From assembly GCF_009389715.1 (NCBI RefSeq), contig NC_052404.1, positions 9,074,745 to 9,138,744 of the forward strand: a DNA stretch of 64,000 nt, read 5' to 3'. The stretch comes from Phoenix dactylifera (lineage: Eukaryota; Streptophyta; Magnoliopsida; Arecales; Arecaceae). Below are positions 1 through 10,836 of the stretch, one piece after another. A program made the position numbers and the translations under genes. Positions within the stretch are counted from its first letter, which is position 1; the number at the start of each line of letters is the position of its first letter. The notes under the pieces are model-generated. The model was not told the DNA's origin and did not search any database. It saw only the letters and a program-made list of their open reading frames with translations.

Positions 1-158
1 GTCCAAAGCCTTTTTCTTCATGGGGTACTTCACAGCCACAACCCAAAAGCCCTGGCGTAAATCAAGCATTCATTTGCCTGAGGTGTTTGCTCCTTTGAAG
101 AGGCTTTAAAGTCCACCCTCCTACTCCTCCTCCTCTCTCTTCACCCTCTGAGCCAAAG

Positions 159-782
159 ATGCTCTCGAAAAGCTCAGATCTTCCCCAAAAGTCCTTCCAA
201 ATAAGGCAGGATGACAAGTTCTACACCAGGCTCCTCTCCAAGGAGAGCTCTCCGGCCAACTCTTCCTTCAGAGTCTACTATGGGGTGGCCTCTGGGTCTG
301 TGCCTTTCTTGTGGGAGTCCCAGCCTGGGACGCCAAAGAACACCATTCCCACCACCACCATCCCTCCCCTCACCCCTCCACCCTCGTACTACTCGAGCCC
401 GGCGAGCACGAGCTCCAAGAAGTCCTCCAAGTCCAAGCTCATCCATACCATCCTTCCCAGGCTCACTCTGAGGAAGGCACATGCACCGCCTTCACCGTCC
501 GTCTCGCTGTCATCCTCGCCGGCGTCATCCTCCTCCTCCTTGTTCTCTCCAATAGGCTCCAAAGGCACTCACCAGCGCCGGCGGTCCTCAAGCTCGAGGT
601 TGTCATTCCCCTCCCCGGGCGACGACGAGGAATCCGACAATGGGTCCCCGACCTCGATTCTGTGCTTCAGAATGCGGCGAGGGGCTACCGACAGGCTCAG
701 GGGATGCCACTCGGTCGTTAACATGAATAACACATTGTTGTCGATCGTTGATCATGGATCCAGGCAAGGTACTGCTTCCTAA
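159..782 (+). CDS. DUF688-family plant protein
   Basis: A single-exon reading frame of 207 aa. Residues 48-60 read VPFLWESQPGTPK, which resembles the conserved N-terminal box of plant DUF688 proteins (VPF-W-E--PG-P). The rest is low complexity: a Thr/Pro stretch at about 64-75 and Ser-rich runs at about 80-165, with basic clusters such as KKSSKSK and QRRRSSSSR. No signal peptide or membrane segment is visible. The ATG follows a pyrimidine-rich leader (about 115-150) typical of plant 5' UTRs. The last codons run into GGCAAGGTACTG, which could be a splice donor, so the true C-terminus may differ. The biochemical role of the family is unknown; I infer only a small, probably disordered, soluble protein. 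The intact frame and the motif support a real gene. Confidence 0.72.
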   Translation: MLSKSSDLPQKSFQIRQDDKFYTRLLSKESSPANSSFRVYYGVASGSVPFLWESQPGTPKNTIPTTTIPPLTPPPSYYSSPASTSSKKSSKSKLIHTILPRLTLRKAHAPPSPSVSLSSSPASSSSSLFSPIGSKGTHQRRRSSSSRLSFPSPGDDEESDNGSPTSILCFRMRRGATDRLRGCHSVVNMNNTLLSIVDHGSRQGTAS

Positions 783-3018
783 AAGGCTTAACTCCACAAA
801 TTAGCGTTCTGGTTTTGGGCTGTAACGTTTGTTTAGTGTTCATCACCCACCAAAGAGCGGGCGGGCAAAGCCGAGAATGTTATAGCTAGATATCATCAAG
901 TCCTGTCAATGCTAAGAATAACGTGGGCAACGTCTGTATCAGCATAGCTCGTGCTCTCCCTTGCATTCTCTACCACAGCCCTTCCTTTTCTTCTTCTTCT
1001 TCACACTGCTTTCCTTCTTAATAATTATTATTATGTATAAGTTGACATGGTGAAAAAATAGAGTTTTGTTTGATGGATGCGTGAAGATAGCAGCTTCTGC
1101 ATTGGCTCTTTTGTGTCAACTTGGCCTGGATGACCTGGTGCAAATGCAATGAGAAACAAGCTTTACATGGCCTTTGTGTAAAGTGACCCGGGTTGTTGAG
1201 AAGAAAACAGAGGCAGTTGTCTCCTATTGTTGTTAGTGCTAAGCACTCTAGTTGAATTGATGTGGCATCTGGTAAGTGTTCGACATTATTATTGGGATTA
1301 TCGATAATCTTGCTCATATATCAACATCAAGTGAGGAAAGATGGGTGCAGCTTCCTTCTCGGTATTTATTTCTATTTGCAAGTGCATTGGAATCTCTCTC
1401 TCTGTCTCTCTCTACATGTGAGGAAGCGTGAGGCATAGGGGACAGGGTTAGTAAAAGAAAACTGGGCTGTCTTGCAGTAGTTAAATGAATCGAGGAGCAG
1501 CTCGGTTAATTAATGAGACTGATCTCCTTGTGTTTCATTTTAGGTGCGAAATTGACGGACTAGCTTGCGGTCAGCAACGCGGGTTCCAGTTTTCTTTCTT
1601 TCTTTTTTTTACTCTGACCAAAAAATTCTGAAGTAGCTTTTTTGAGAAACCCAATTAAGTAGGATTTCCACTACTGCTAATAAGCTAACTGAAACACTTA
1701 TCTACAAAAAAAAACAAAAAACTAAAACGCTGTTTTGTTGCATTCTTTTTTGGAAATATTAGAAGTGGATAGTTTGATAACTGTATGGGTTTAATTAGAG
1801 TTAGAAGGGTTTCCTTCTTACTCTAAAAGAAGAATGACTCTAGTTCGAAAAATATTTTTTACTGCTAGATAGAATCTGCTTAATTTTCGGTATATTCAAA
1901 TTCATCAAATATTTTGCATAAAGTGCTATTTGATTTGTTTTAATGTTCGATATTTGTGAGTCATTGAAGAAGTTGCATGTGTAAGTGGCTTGAAAGGGTT
2001 GAGCTGATGGGTTGGCAATTATGTAAAAATTTTGTGCATTCTGTAATGCCAAATAATGCATCATACAACAGAATTTGTATGAGACTAATATCCAGGACTG
2101 GTGTTCAAACAGAGTAAAAAGGTTCATAAAAATCTATTAGACATATCTGATGATAAATGATCCTCAGATATTGAAGGTTCTAACAACTCTGATGGTGGTG
2201 TATCAAGAGACTTGTGACTAATTTCCTACATTTGAAAAGGGTTGAGAGCTTCAGTGGGGGGGGGGGGGGGGGGGGGGGTACCTTTGTTTCATGATCCATC
2301 AACACGTCAACCGTAATTTTCTTTTCCTCTAGAAGGGCTTCTAATTGTATCTACCTATTCAGAGGATTGTTTCACAGTTTACGAAAGCTCGAAATGATAA
2401 AAGCGCAAATAAAGCCTTAGGAATTAACTACATACACTCTAGAGTCAGATCAATTGATGTTGAAATTTCTCGTATCTTCTTTTCCTCGCAACCTACAAGA
2501 ATGAATCCGCGAGGAAATGCCACACCATTTTAGGGTCATTATGAGTGAGATTTCTAGTTAGACAAGCACTGCTTAAAATCATATACATTGCATGTGATTC
2601 ACTCAAGCTTGCCTACGATTCCTAATACTTGTCCTTCACAAGATCTTAGTAAAGTCGCAACAACCTCCAGATATTAAAGTCAAGGAACCATTCTAGACCT
2701 CTAAGCTGTCTTTTGTTCAAAGTTAAACTTGAGAATTATTCACTCAGCAGTTGTTTTCAGCTTCACCAAGGGATCTGTGGATATTAAAGAGGTTAAACAA
2801 TCAGTGGGCCAATCTACCGACTTCTTTCACAGAGATGGGCTCAGCTACTAAGGGAGTTGGTAGGATGTACACCCTACTATTTAATTCCCCACCATATATT
2901 AAAGACCAGATCAATTAGTTAATGTGAGCCTGTGGGTCGCTGCAACCAGAAAAAAATCTAATTAATATTTAGGACAAACATATGGATAAAAGATAAGAGA
3001 ATAGGAAGAGAAATATAA
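783..3018. other. Intergenic, no gene recognised
   Basis: AT-rich DNA between the DUF688 gene and the transposon cluster. It holds a 23-base G run near 2256 and short CT microsatellites near 1400. The open frames here are short and show no known motif. Confidence 0.6.
2256..2278 (+). repeat. Uninterrupted poly-G tract (23 G)
   Basis: Twenty-three consecutive G residues in otherwise AT-rich DNA. Long G homopolymers are rare in plant genomes and can form G-quadruplexes. The exact length may be affected by sequencing or assembly error. Confidence 0.85.
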
Positions 3019-5346
3019 CTAGTGCAAGCCTTGGCGTCTTTTATAATTAACGATGCTTTTAAAGATCATCATAAAGTTAGTTTTTGATGGTAGTATAGCC
3101 GATGCTTTTGTGATACTTTAGAAAGCGTTGCAAATAAAACTATCGATGCTTTTTCGCATCGGTATATATATTAAAAAGCTGTGAGGACCCGTGCGGGCGT
3201 GTGTTTAGTCCCACATCGGTTATTCGCTGGGTAGATCTTGGGTACTTATACAGGATCAAGGAACCCAAATAATACCTTCCGGCTAGCCATTTTGGGTGAA
3301 ATCCTGGGTTGTTACAAATGGTATCAGAGCGGACCCGGCTCATAACCTATGTGGACTAGGGGACACTGCAGCACGGATCTATTGGGGCTGACCATGGGTC
3401 AATCGTGGTGTTTGTGATTAGATTTGAATAGATATGAACCCTTAGCCTGACGAGGACGTCAGGACTTGAACGGGGGGAGTATATGAGGACCCATGCGGGC
3501 GTGTGTTTAGTCCCACATCGGTTATTCGCTGGGTAGATCTTGGGTACTTATACAGGATCAAGGAACCCAAATAATACCTTCCGGCTAGCCATTTTGGGTG
3601 AAATCCTGAGTTGTTACAAATAATGGGATTCGGCCGGCCGACGGTGGCCGGCCGGGGTCAATCCGGCCGAAACGAGTTCGGCCGGAGGTGGGTGAACGGG
3701 GGCCGGGCTTCCAGCCCCGGTCTCCCTCTCTTTCCTTCCTTTCTTCCTCCCTTTCTTCCTCTCCTTCTCCTTCTTCTCTTCATCTCTTTCCGCCGCCTGT
3801 GACAGCAGAGTGGCCGGCGGCGGCTGGCCGAGCGCCGCCGCCGAGGGCCACGGTCGGCCGCCGAAGGCCGACCGGAACCACCAGCCACCCCCCTCCTTCT
3901 TCTTCTTCTTCTTCTTCTTCTTCTTCTTCTTCTTCTCTTCCTTCTTTCTTCTTCTCTTCTTCTTCTTCTTCTTCTTTATTCGGCCTGGGTGTTTTTTCCT
4001 TGCTTTGAAATCCGTGCCTTAAGGGTGAACCAGACTTTGAACCGGGTTTAAATTGTGAACCGGTTCCACCTATTCCATGAATGGGTTTTGTTATGGTCTG
4101 ATCAGACCTGATTTGGGTTGGGCTAGGGACCTGTTTTTGGGCTGAGTTGGGCCTGATTGGATCTGTGGGCTGGTTTGGGTTGGGCCCGAAATCTGATCTG
4201 GACCTGTCATCTGGTTTGGTTCAATTGGGCCTAATCTGTTTTGGGCCACAATTGACTTGGGTTTAAAGAGTTCTGATTTTAGGGTCTATCTTGGATCTTA
4301 GGGGCCCATTCTTGGATCTATGGACTTAGGAGTTTAAGGGGTTGGAATTAGTTTAAATTATGTTTCTTAATTAATTAAATAATTAATATTTATGTTTAAT
4401 CAGGGGTTCGTGATATCTGTGGCAGGAATTTTTAAGCGAACCCAGGTAGGTGACCTATTGCTTTAAAGTAGAATTTTAACATGTATCTTGCATATGTTGA
4501 TGTTATGATTTATTATTGGCATTATGTGTTAGATTTAAAATTAAATATTTAAATTTCATAAATTGTTATATGCTTTACTGATGGGAGTATGATTATGACT
4601 TTAATTTGGAAAGTTGATTTATTGATTTTTAAAATCCGCGTGACTATAGTCTAGGCCCCGCCAATGGGATAATACGTTGGCCCTGTCGACTTGTACTGAA
4701 GAACTAGTTCCGACACCGCGACCACCGGTGATAGAATAGTGGCGGCACAGGGGTGCGTTTTGCTCTTCGGAGCGGCTCGGTGGAGCATGAGTTTGGCACC
4801 AGGGGGTGCGGCACAGTGGTGCGTTGGCTCAGTGGAGCGGCTCTTCGGAGAGTTGTATTGGCACTTCGGTGTAACCATGCCACTGGGTGATGTGGCCGTA
4901 GTCATGCGGTTGAGTTATTTTGAGTCTCGGATCGGGTTTACGGATTGTCGTGTGAATTTTTGGATTCATGAGTTTTAGCTGCTTTTTATATGCATCATGA
5001 CATGTTATATGATGACTTTATTGCATGATGTTGCCTACTGAGCTGTTAGCTCACTCCTACCATTTACATTTTTGCAGGTGATGATATATGATTATGGGGA
5101 TTACGGGATAGAGTGATCATGATGTAATTAGCTAGTAGATATGGACTTTCTTTTGACTTATGTATATATGAACATTTGATATGAAAACTGGAATTTATCT
5201 TTAATTAGTTATTGATGGTTGATCTGATTTATCTGCCTTGCGTGCCTGCGGGGTCCGCCCTGCAGGTGCGCGGCGTCTGCTCGCGCCCCAGGCCCCGGGT
5301 TCGGGGCGTGACAAAAGCATCGGCAATGCCTAATTTTTCTTTAGTG
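3019..5346. mobile_element. CACTA-like non-autonomous element remnant, split by an LTR element
   Basis: The flanks of the LTR insertion (about 3019-3179 and 5314-5346) carry repeats of the type CGATGCTTTT...GCATCGG and the right edge ends TTTTTCTTTAGTG. Both features match the subterminal repeats and TAGTG terminus of the CACTA element at 21266-22825. The left terminus is not clear. The LTR element inserted later, because its AAAGC target duplication lies inside this repeat. Family assignment rests on similarity to the second element and is moderate. Confidence 0.5.
3180..5313 (+). mobile_element. Retroelement with a short TRIM LTR on the left and a long LTR on the right
   Basis: A fossil LTR element flanked by a perfect 5-bp target duplication AAAGC (3175-3179 and 5314-5318). 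Its parts are a 137-bp LTR starting TGTGAGGACC and ending GTTACA (3180-3316), a primer site TGGTATCAGAGC of the initiator-Met tRNA type (3319-3330), about 150 bp of non-coding internal DNA, a G-rich polypurine tract, and a right repeat from 3482. The first 137 bp of the right repeat match the left LTR, but it continues for another 1.7 kb to a GGGGCGTGACA end. The extension has the look of a long Ty3/Gypsy LTR, including a (TTC)n tract. No protein-coding internal region is present. The family name is inferred. Confidence 0.7.
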
Positions 5347-8300
5347 TTCTTTCTTGTTGCTAGTAAGCCCACATGGAAGGCCAATAGTATAAACTACAGT
5401 AAGTGGTTGGGTTTTGTAATCCAATTACCAAGAGAATTAATCTCAGTTATGCAGTGGATACAGTATCATGTACCTTGAGGGGGAAAAAAAGATCAGATCT
5501 ACAAAGATACCGCTTCTTAAAAAATACGAAGTACTGTAGTTGGTCGTTGAGTAAACTTGTTAGTGCAACTGTCACTTCAATTGGTACATTGATAAATGTA
5601 GCCCCACCAGTCAACCTGGCGCATGGCTGGTGTATTGATCAATGGGTCCAACACTGGAGTATTATAATCCTCCCATTGATGATGTTTTAGGATCCCATCA
5701 AGTATATGTTTTGGATTGCATCAATTGAAAAAACCAAGCATGATTTAGTATGGTTTCAGGACTGATAATAGGAGAAGGTGCGATCTCTCAGCAGGCACAA
5801 GCAGTCATCAAAACTGAAAGGCCAATCAAATCCTTTGCCGCACGTATCAAATTTGATATAAAAGCTGAACTTAAGGATCAACTCAGATAATAGTGTAGAA
5901 ACTAGTCTCAGTAGGAAAGACATGTTAAGGCTTCGACAAGATTTAATTATAAACAAGAGCACAAAAACAGAGAGCAGAGAACTGATATGTGAATTCCTAA
6001 GTAGTTAACCTCGAATATGGGGATGCTACTATCTTTACACAAGTAAGCAATCTTAATTCAAACTTCACCAAGTTCGAACAATCTGATATGATATTTTTCA
6101 ATATTGATAGCATGGTTATGACAATCCATTTGTATTAGAATATCTCTTTTCCAAGTTATATCATTACGATATCCTAGCAGCACAAGGAACTGGAACACAG
6201 TGATATGTAGCTTTCCAAGTGTTCACTCAAGGTGAAGTTCTAAGATATACTTAATTCCAACAGAGTTCTTGTGCAGAAATTCCTGCAATGGATGCCATCT
6301 ACCTACTCCTCTGTGCCTCATTTTGTGTGTTCTCTACTAATTAATCTTCTCTCCCTTTAAATGCCACATTATATAAGGATGGATGCTGGCAAATGTGTGT
6401 CTATAATTCCTCACTTAGAGGTCTAGCTACCATTGCCAAAATAAAACAATAAACAAAAAAATTCCTTGTGACACTTGCTCCATCATGTGTCATCTCATAC
6501 TTTGGCATAGAAATGTGAACTGCATTCAGTTTTTGAAATAAGCCCAAGTATACTACACTTAGCTAAGGGTATACCATTCTCTAACCACCACGTTCCCTCC
6601 TTATTATTATTATTTTTTTGGGTGCAGATATGGACAGAGTTATCCCCAATCTTTCATTCTAGAATTGTCCCCTTCGAAAACAAAATAAGCTTTAGCATGT
6701 AGGAATTGTTTGAGAGCGCCCTCCATGCTTTTACCTTTACATATAGCATGACTCAAGGCTTTATCCAATTTTTTCTATAGAGTTGCAGTCAAGACTAATA
6801 ACTTGAAAAATTGAAATAATTAAATCCAGTCACAATGATGATATAGTTTCTAGGAACCAATTTCCTGTTGGCAAAGTCCAACTCCCTGAAGAATAAAAAA
6901 TAGAGTAACTTTAAATAAAATGAGAAAAAAACCAGCAGGCAATATGGCTAATTGTGGTGAAACAAAACTTTGAAAGAAATGTCATTTTTAATTTTCTGCC
7001 CCATACGCTTACATATCCTTCACTCCTACGTTGCTACATCATTTTCATGACCTCAACCTAAACCTCATCCACCAACTTGCCTTATTTGAGATCTTGAGCA
7101 TATTTATTTTGTACGTTCATGAAGCTTTCCAGTTTCCAGGATACCCGGAGCATACTTTCTTTTGTCTTCTTCCAAATATTAACTAGAGTTATAAAGTGGG
7201 TCACCACAGGAAACCTAATATTTGATTTCCCTGTTCTATTAGCCTTGTCAAGCTGGTTTAAATATTGTCAGATAGCATCAATATTCCAACCTCCATAGTT
7301 GATGATGTCTTCGACATTCTACCTTCCGCTTGGCGAGAAAACCTAACTGTGATGATGCCATTACATCCGATGTCCTATTCCTTTCTTTACATATCCTCTA
7401 GATGTTTAAGGTTCCATTTATCAGATCAAAATACCATTAATTATGCTATTTTATTGCTGATGTACTATAATTTTATTAATTAGATCTTCTTGGATGCAAA
7501 TTGAGTATTCTTGTGCAACTAGTAATTATGTAGTTCTTTTATTGAAATTACTGCACAATAATTTTCAAGCTTTTAAATTTACCCACTTAAAGCCTTTTGA
7601 AAAACCAAAATTCATCACGAGCTGGTCCTCGCTGTAAACCCTTGGTGTAACAGATATTCTGCAAACAACTTTTAGACCTTAATTTATATTGTCAGAACAA
7701 ACAAAACTTGTCGAATCTCTTAGTTTTATTGTTTAGGCTGTAATTACATGTAAATTATGTCACTGTGTCATTGACCTGTTTTGAGGCTCTGCTTTTATTG
7801 TTCTGCCAGCCAGAATATTGTGTCTGCTCACAACAATCAAAATTAATTTTAGTCAAGTTGCATAAGATCCATCTGATAAAGTATCAGATGTATGACCAAG
7901 CCATGAATGCATAGTGAAAAAGATTGCATGATTAAGGCAATCATGTGGTGCAAACACAAAGATGGAAAGATTCAAGAACAAGGATCATACCATTGCTGGC
8001 CATGAATTACTTCAATCATGCTCATTGTTTTAATTTCAAAGTCTTCTACGTGCCTTTGAGTTTGTGATCTCGAAAGCAAAATATGAGTTAATATCCATCC
8101 ACTGCATAAGTTGTTATCAAACTGAAATTCTTCAATACAGATTCCAAAATAGAAAGCAATTTTCAACTCACATTAGCTAAAAAACTCCAGTTCAACAATA
8201 GGATATAGATCTAATTTCACAGAGAAGGAGAAAGAAACGACTAGGAAAAATGGTTTATTTTCCAATAATTCTTGCTTTTAAGAAATTCCAGGCTCTGCTG

Positions 8301-10397
8301 ACCACTATGACCTCATGGCCAGATCAAGAACTATGCTTGTATGCTTCAATTTCAGATTTAAGGCCTGTTAGTTATGAGCTTTATGGGCATATTTTAGGGT
8401 TCTTTGGAGGTCTGGACATGCTTGCCGGCCCATGAGTGTGATATTAAAGGTTTAAAGCTCATTGCAGCCTTGGTTTCAGAGCTGTAGCTTTTCTAGATCT
8501 TTAGGTGGAAACATTTTATACCTGCACTGTGTTCTTGCACGGTTCAAACAATTTTTAGGTAAATAATGTTGATGCTTTAGGCTGCAATTGGTTCGAAAAT
8601 AAGAAAAAACAGAATAGAAATAGTTATGTCTGTGCAATAATTATCCCACAAGTTATTCCTGCATTTATTGGGCTGCAGCTTCTAGAATAAAAGGCTTAGG
8701 GTGTTTTTGTCCATAAGAGAAGGAGGAAGGCATGAATGAGGGATTCATACAAGGAATGTCTTATAACAACTTTCCTTGCAATAGTTATGCTTCGCATAAG
8801 TTCCACCAGAATAGCTGTATCTTGCCCAGCTTTTGAAAGCTGTGAAGGCACAAGGCTTGGAACTTGAACCAAACACTGCCCTAGTGTATTGCTGCAAACT
8901 ACTTGGATATAGGTCAAGCCCATTCAGGAAATGCAGAATTTGGTCATTTGATCATTTTTTTATCTTAATTCCCATGAAATCCAATTCCTGGAATATAATG
9001 TTTACTTCCGTGACTTTGGCTTCTTTTATATTTACTAAGGGAAAGCAGAATTTCTCCACTGAAATATTTCTCCCTTGAAGGAGTCAGAAAAAGAGTGATT
9101 ATTTTTTTCTCTGTATGATTTCAACTATAGCCTTTAAAAAGGTGAATCATCCAAGAAATCTCACAAATTTACCACATAACCTGGCCAACAAATTAATGAA
9201 AGCAGCAAAGACACGTAACTTTAATCATAACAATATTTTGTCTGAAGCAGCTTAGCAAGAAGATATTTTTTAGATCAGACAAGCAAATAACATGGTGATA
9301 GACCAATTGGGTTGAAGTATTACATTCTTAGTACATATGATCTCATCTGAAGAAATTAAAAAGATGTATGTTTCAATATATTTCCATTAATTTGTGACAA
9401 GAAATAAAAAGCATTATATCCATACCAGGACAGAACAAGAATCACAAGAATCCATACTAAAAAAGAAAAAGAAAAAGAAAAACCTGTAACGCCTCCAATA
9501 TGAGAAATTTTGTCTGCGTGTGGGAGGATCCCAACAGCTAACTTAATTGCAAAGATTGCGACACGGGCTGATCATGCTGCAAACTGACATTCAAAGAAAG
9601 ATGAGCTTACTTGAGCAGGATCTGTTTTATAGGCTCATAACACCGTATTGTCCAGTGCTAAGGAGACAAGCAGACAGGTCTGGTGGATGGTGCAAGAACT
9701 CAGGACCAGAGAATAATTAATGGCTGAAATCGTGTCACTGGAAAAAAAATGCTCTACAGGATCAGTTTCAGTTGGTTTTGACCTGCTGTTGCTGTCCCAA
9801 TATTAATTGTTCTGAAGACATGCCAAGAAAAGCTTCAGAAAAATGAAGATACAAGCAAAGAAACAAAACCATGTCAATCACAGAATCTTCAATGGGTCGT
9901 TGGCATTCTTGATGCACCTGGTTACATAGATTGTTCAGTCTGTTGCAAGTCCCAACGTCATTGCTCCTAGCAATCCAAAAGGAACACCGAAAGCCAAACT
10001 AAGACACTTGATTGGATGGAACGAGCAGATAAGAAGATCATGCCACACCCAAAGATGACTCCCGACAGCCCAATCTCACTGCAAAAGTGGAAGGTTTAGG
10101 TTTTCAGAAAGACAGACAGAGAGAGGCAGTAAGGCAGGCGGGCATGCATGCATGAATACATATATAGTACGTACGTACGTAACATATGTATTTAAGCACT
10201 CTGAGCCATGATATAAAGTCAGCACATAAATAAGGGAAAACAGCAAAGACTTGACAGAAACAATTATGTAACCCAACGACCAAAGGAACAATTCTCAGAT
10301 TAATCACACATTTTAGAACATATATACACAACTGTCTACGAACATTTTCAAATTGTTAAAAATGCTGAAATTAGATTGACTGATAGGCTACTGACTG
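5347..10397. other. Intergenic, no gene recognised
   Basis: About 5 kb of AT-rich DNA. I see only short frames without motifs, simple repeats such as the GCATGCATGCATG and GTACGTACGTACG runs near 10140-10185, and no clear transposon ends. A non-coding transcript or diverged repeat cannot be excluded. Confidence 0.5.
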
Positions 10398-10836
10398 TGT
10401 AACAATCCAGAACCTCACCCAAAATGGCTAGCCGGAAGGTATTATTTGGATTTCTTGATCCTGTATAAGTACCCAAGATCTATCCAGCGAATAACCAATG
10501 TGGGACTAAACACACGCTAGCACGGATCCTCACATACTTCCCCCGTTCAAGCCCTGATGTCCTCGTCAGGCTAAGAGTTGAAATTCATTCAAATCTAATC
10601 ACAAACACCACGATCGGCCCGTGGTCAGCCCCAATAGATCCGTGCTGCAGTGTCCCCTAGTCTACATAGGTTATGGGCCAGGTCCGCTCTGATACCATTT
10701 GTAACAATCCAGAACCTCACCCAAAATGGCTAGCCGGAAGGTATTATTTGGGTTCCTTGATCCTGTATAAGTACCCAAGATCTACCCAGCGAATAACCGA
10801 TGTGGGACTAAACACACGCCCGCACGGATCCTCACA
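10398..10836 (-). mobile_element. TRIM element (minus orientation), complete
   Basis: A 439-bp miniature LTR element. Both LTRs are 137 bp (10398-10534 and 10700-10836) and run from TGTAACAATCC to CCTCACA on this strand. The primer site, read on the minus strand, is TGGTATCAGAGC at 10686-10697, complementary to the initiator-Met tRNA 3' end. The polypurine tract lies next to the other LTR at 10535-10548. The flanks GACTG and GACCG look like a slightly mutated 5-bp target duplication. The internal part has no coding capacity, as usual for TRIMs. The two LTRs differ by about 4%, suggesting an insertion of the order of a couple of million years ago under commonly used plant rates. Confidence 0.88.

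Noticed and set aside
3319-3330. TGGTATCAGAGC as part of a tRNA gene
   Set aside because: It is only the primer-binding site; no cloverleaf surrounds it, and it recurs at the same place in each TRIM.
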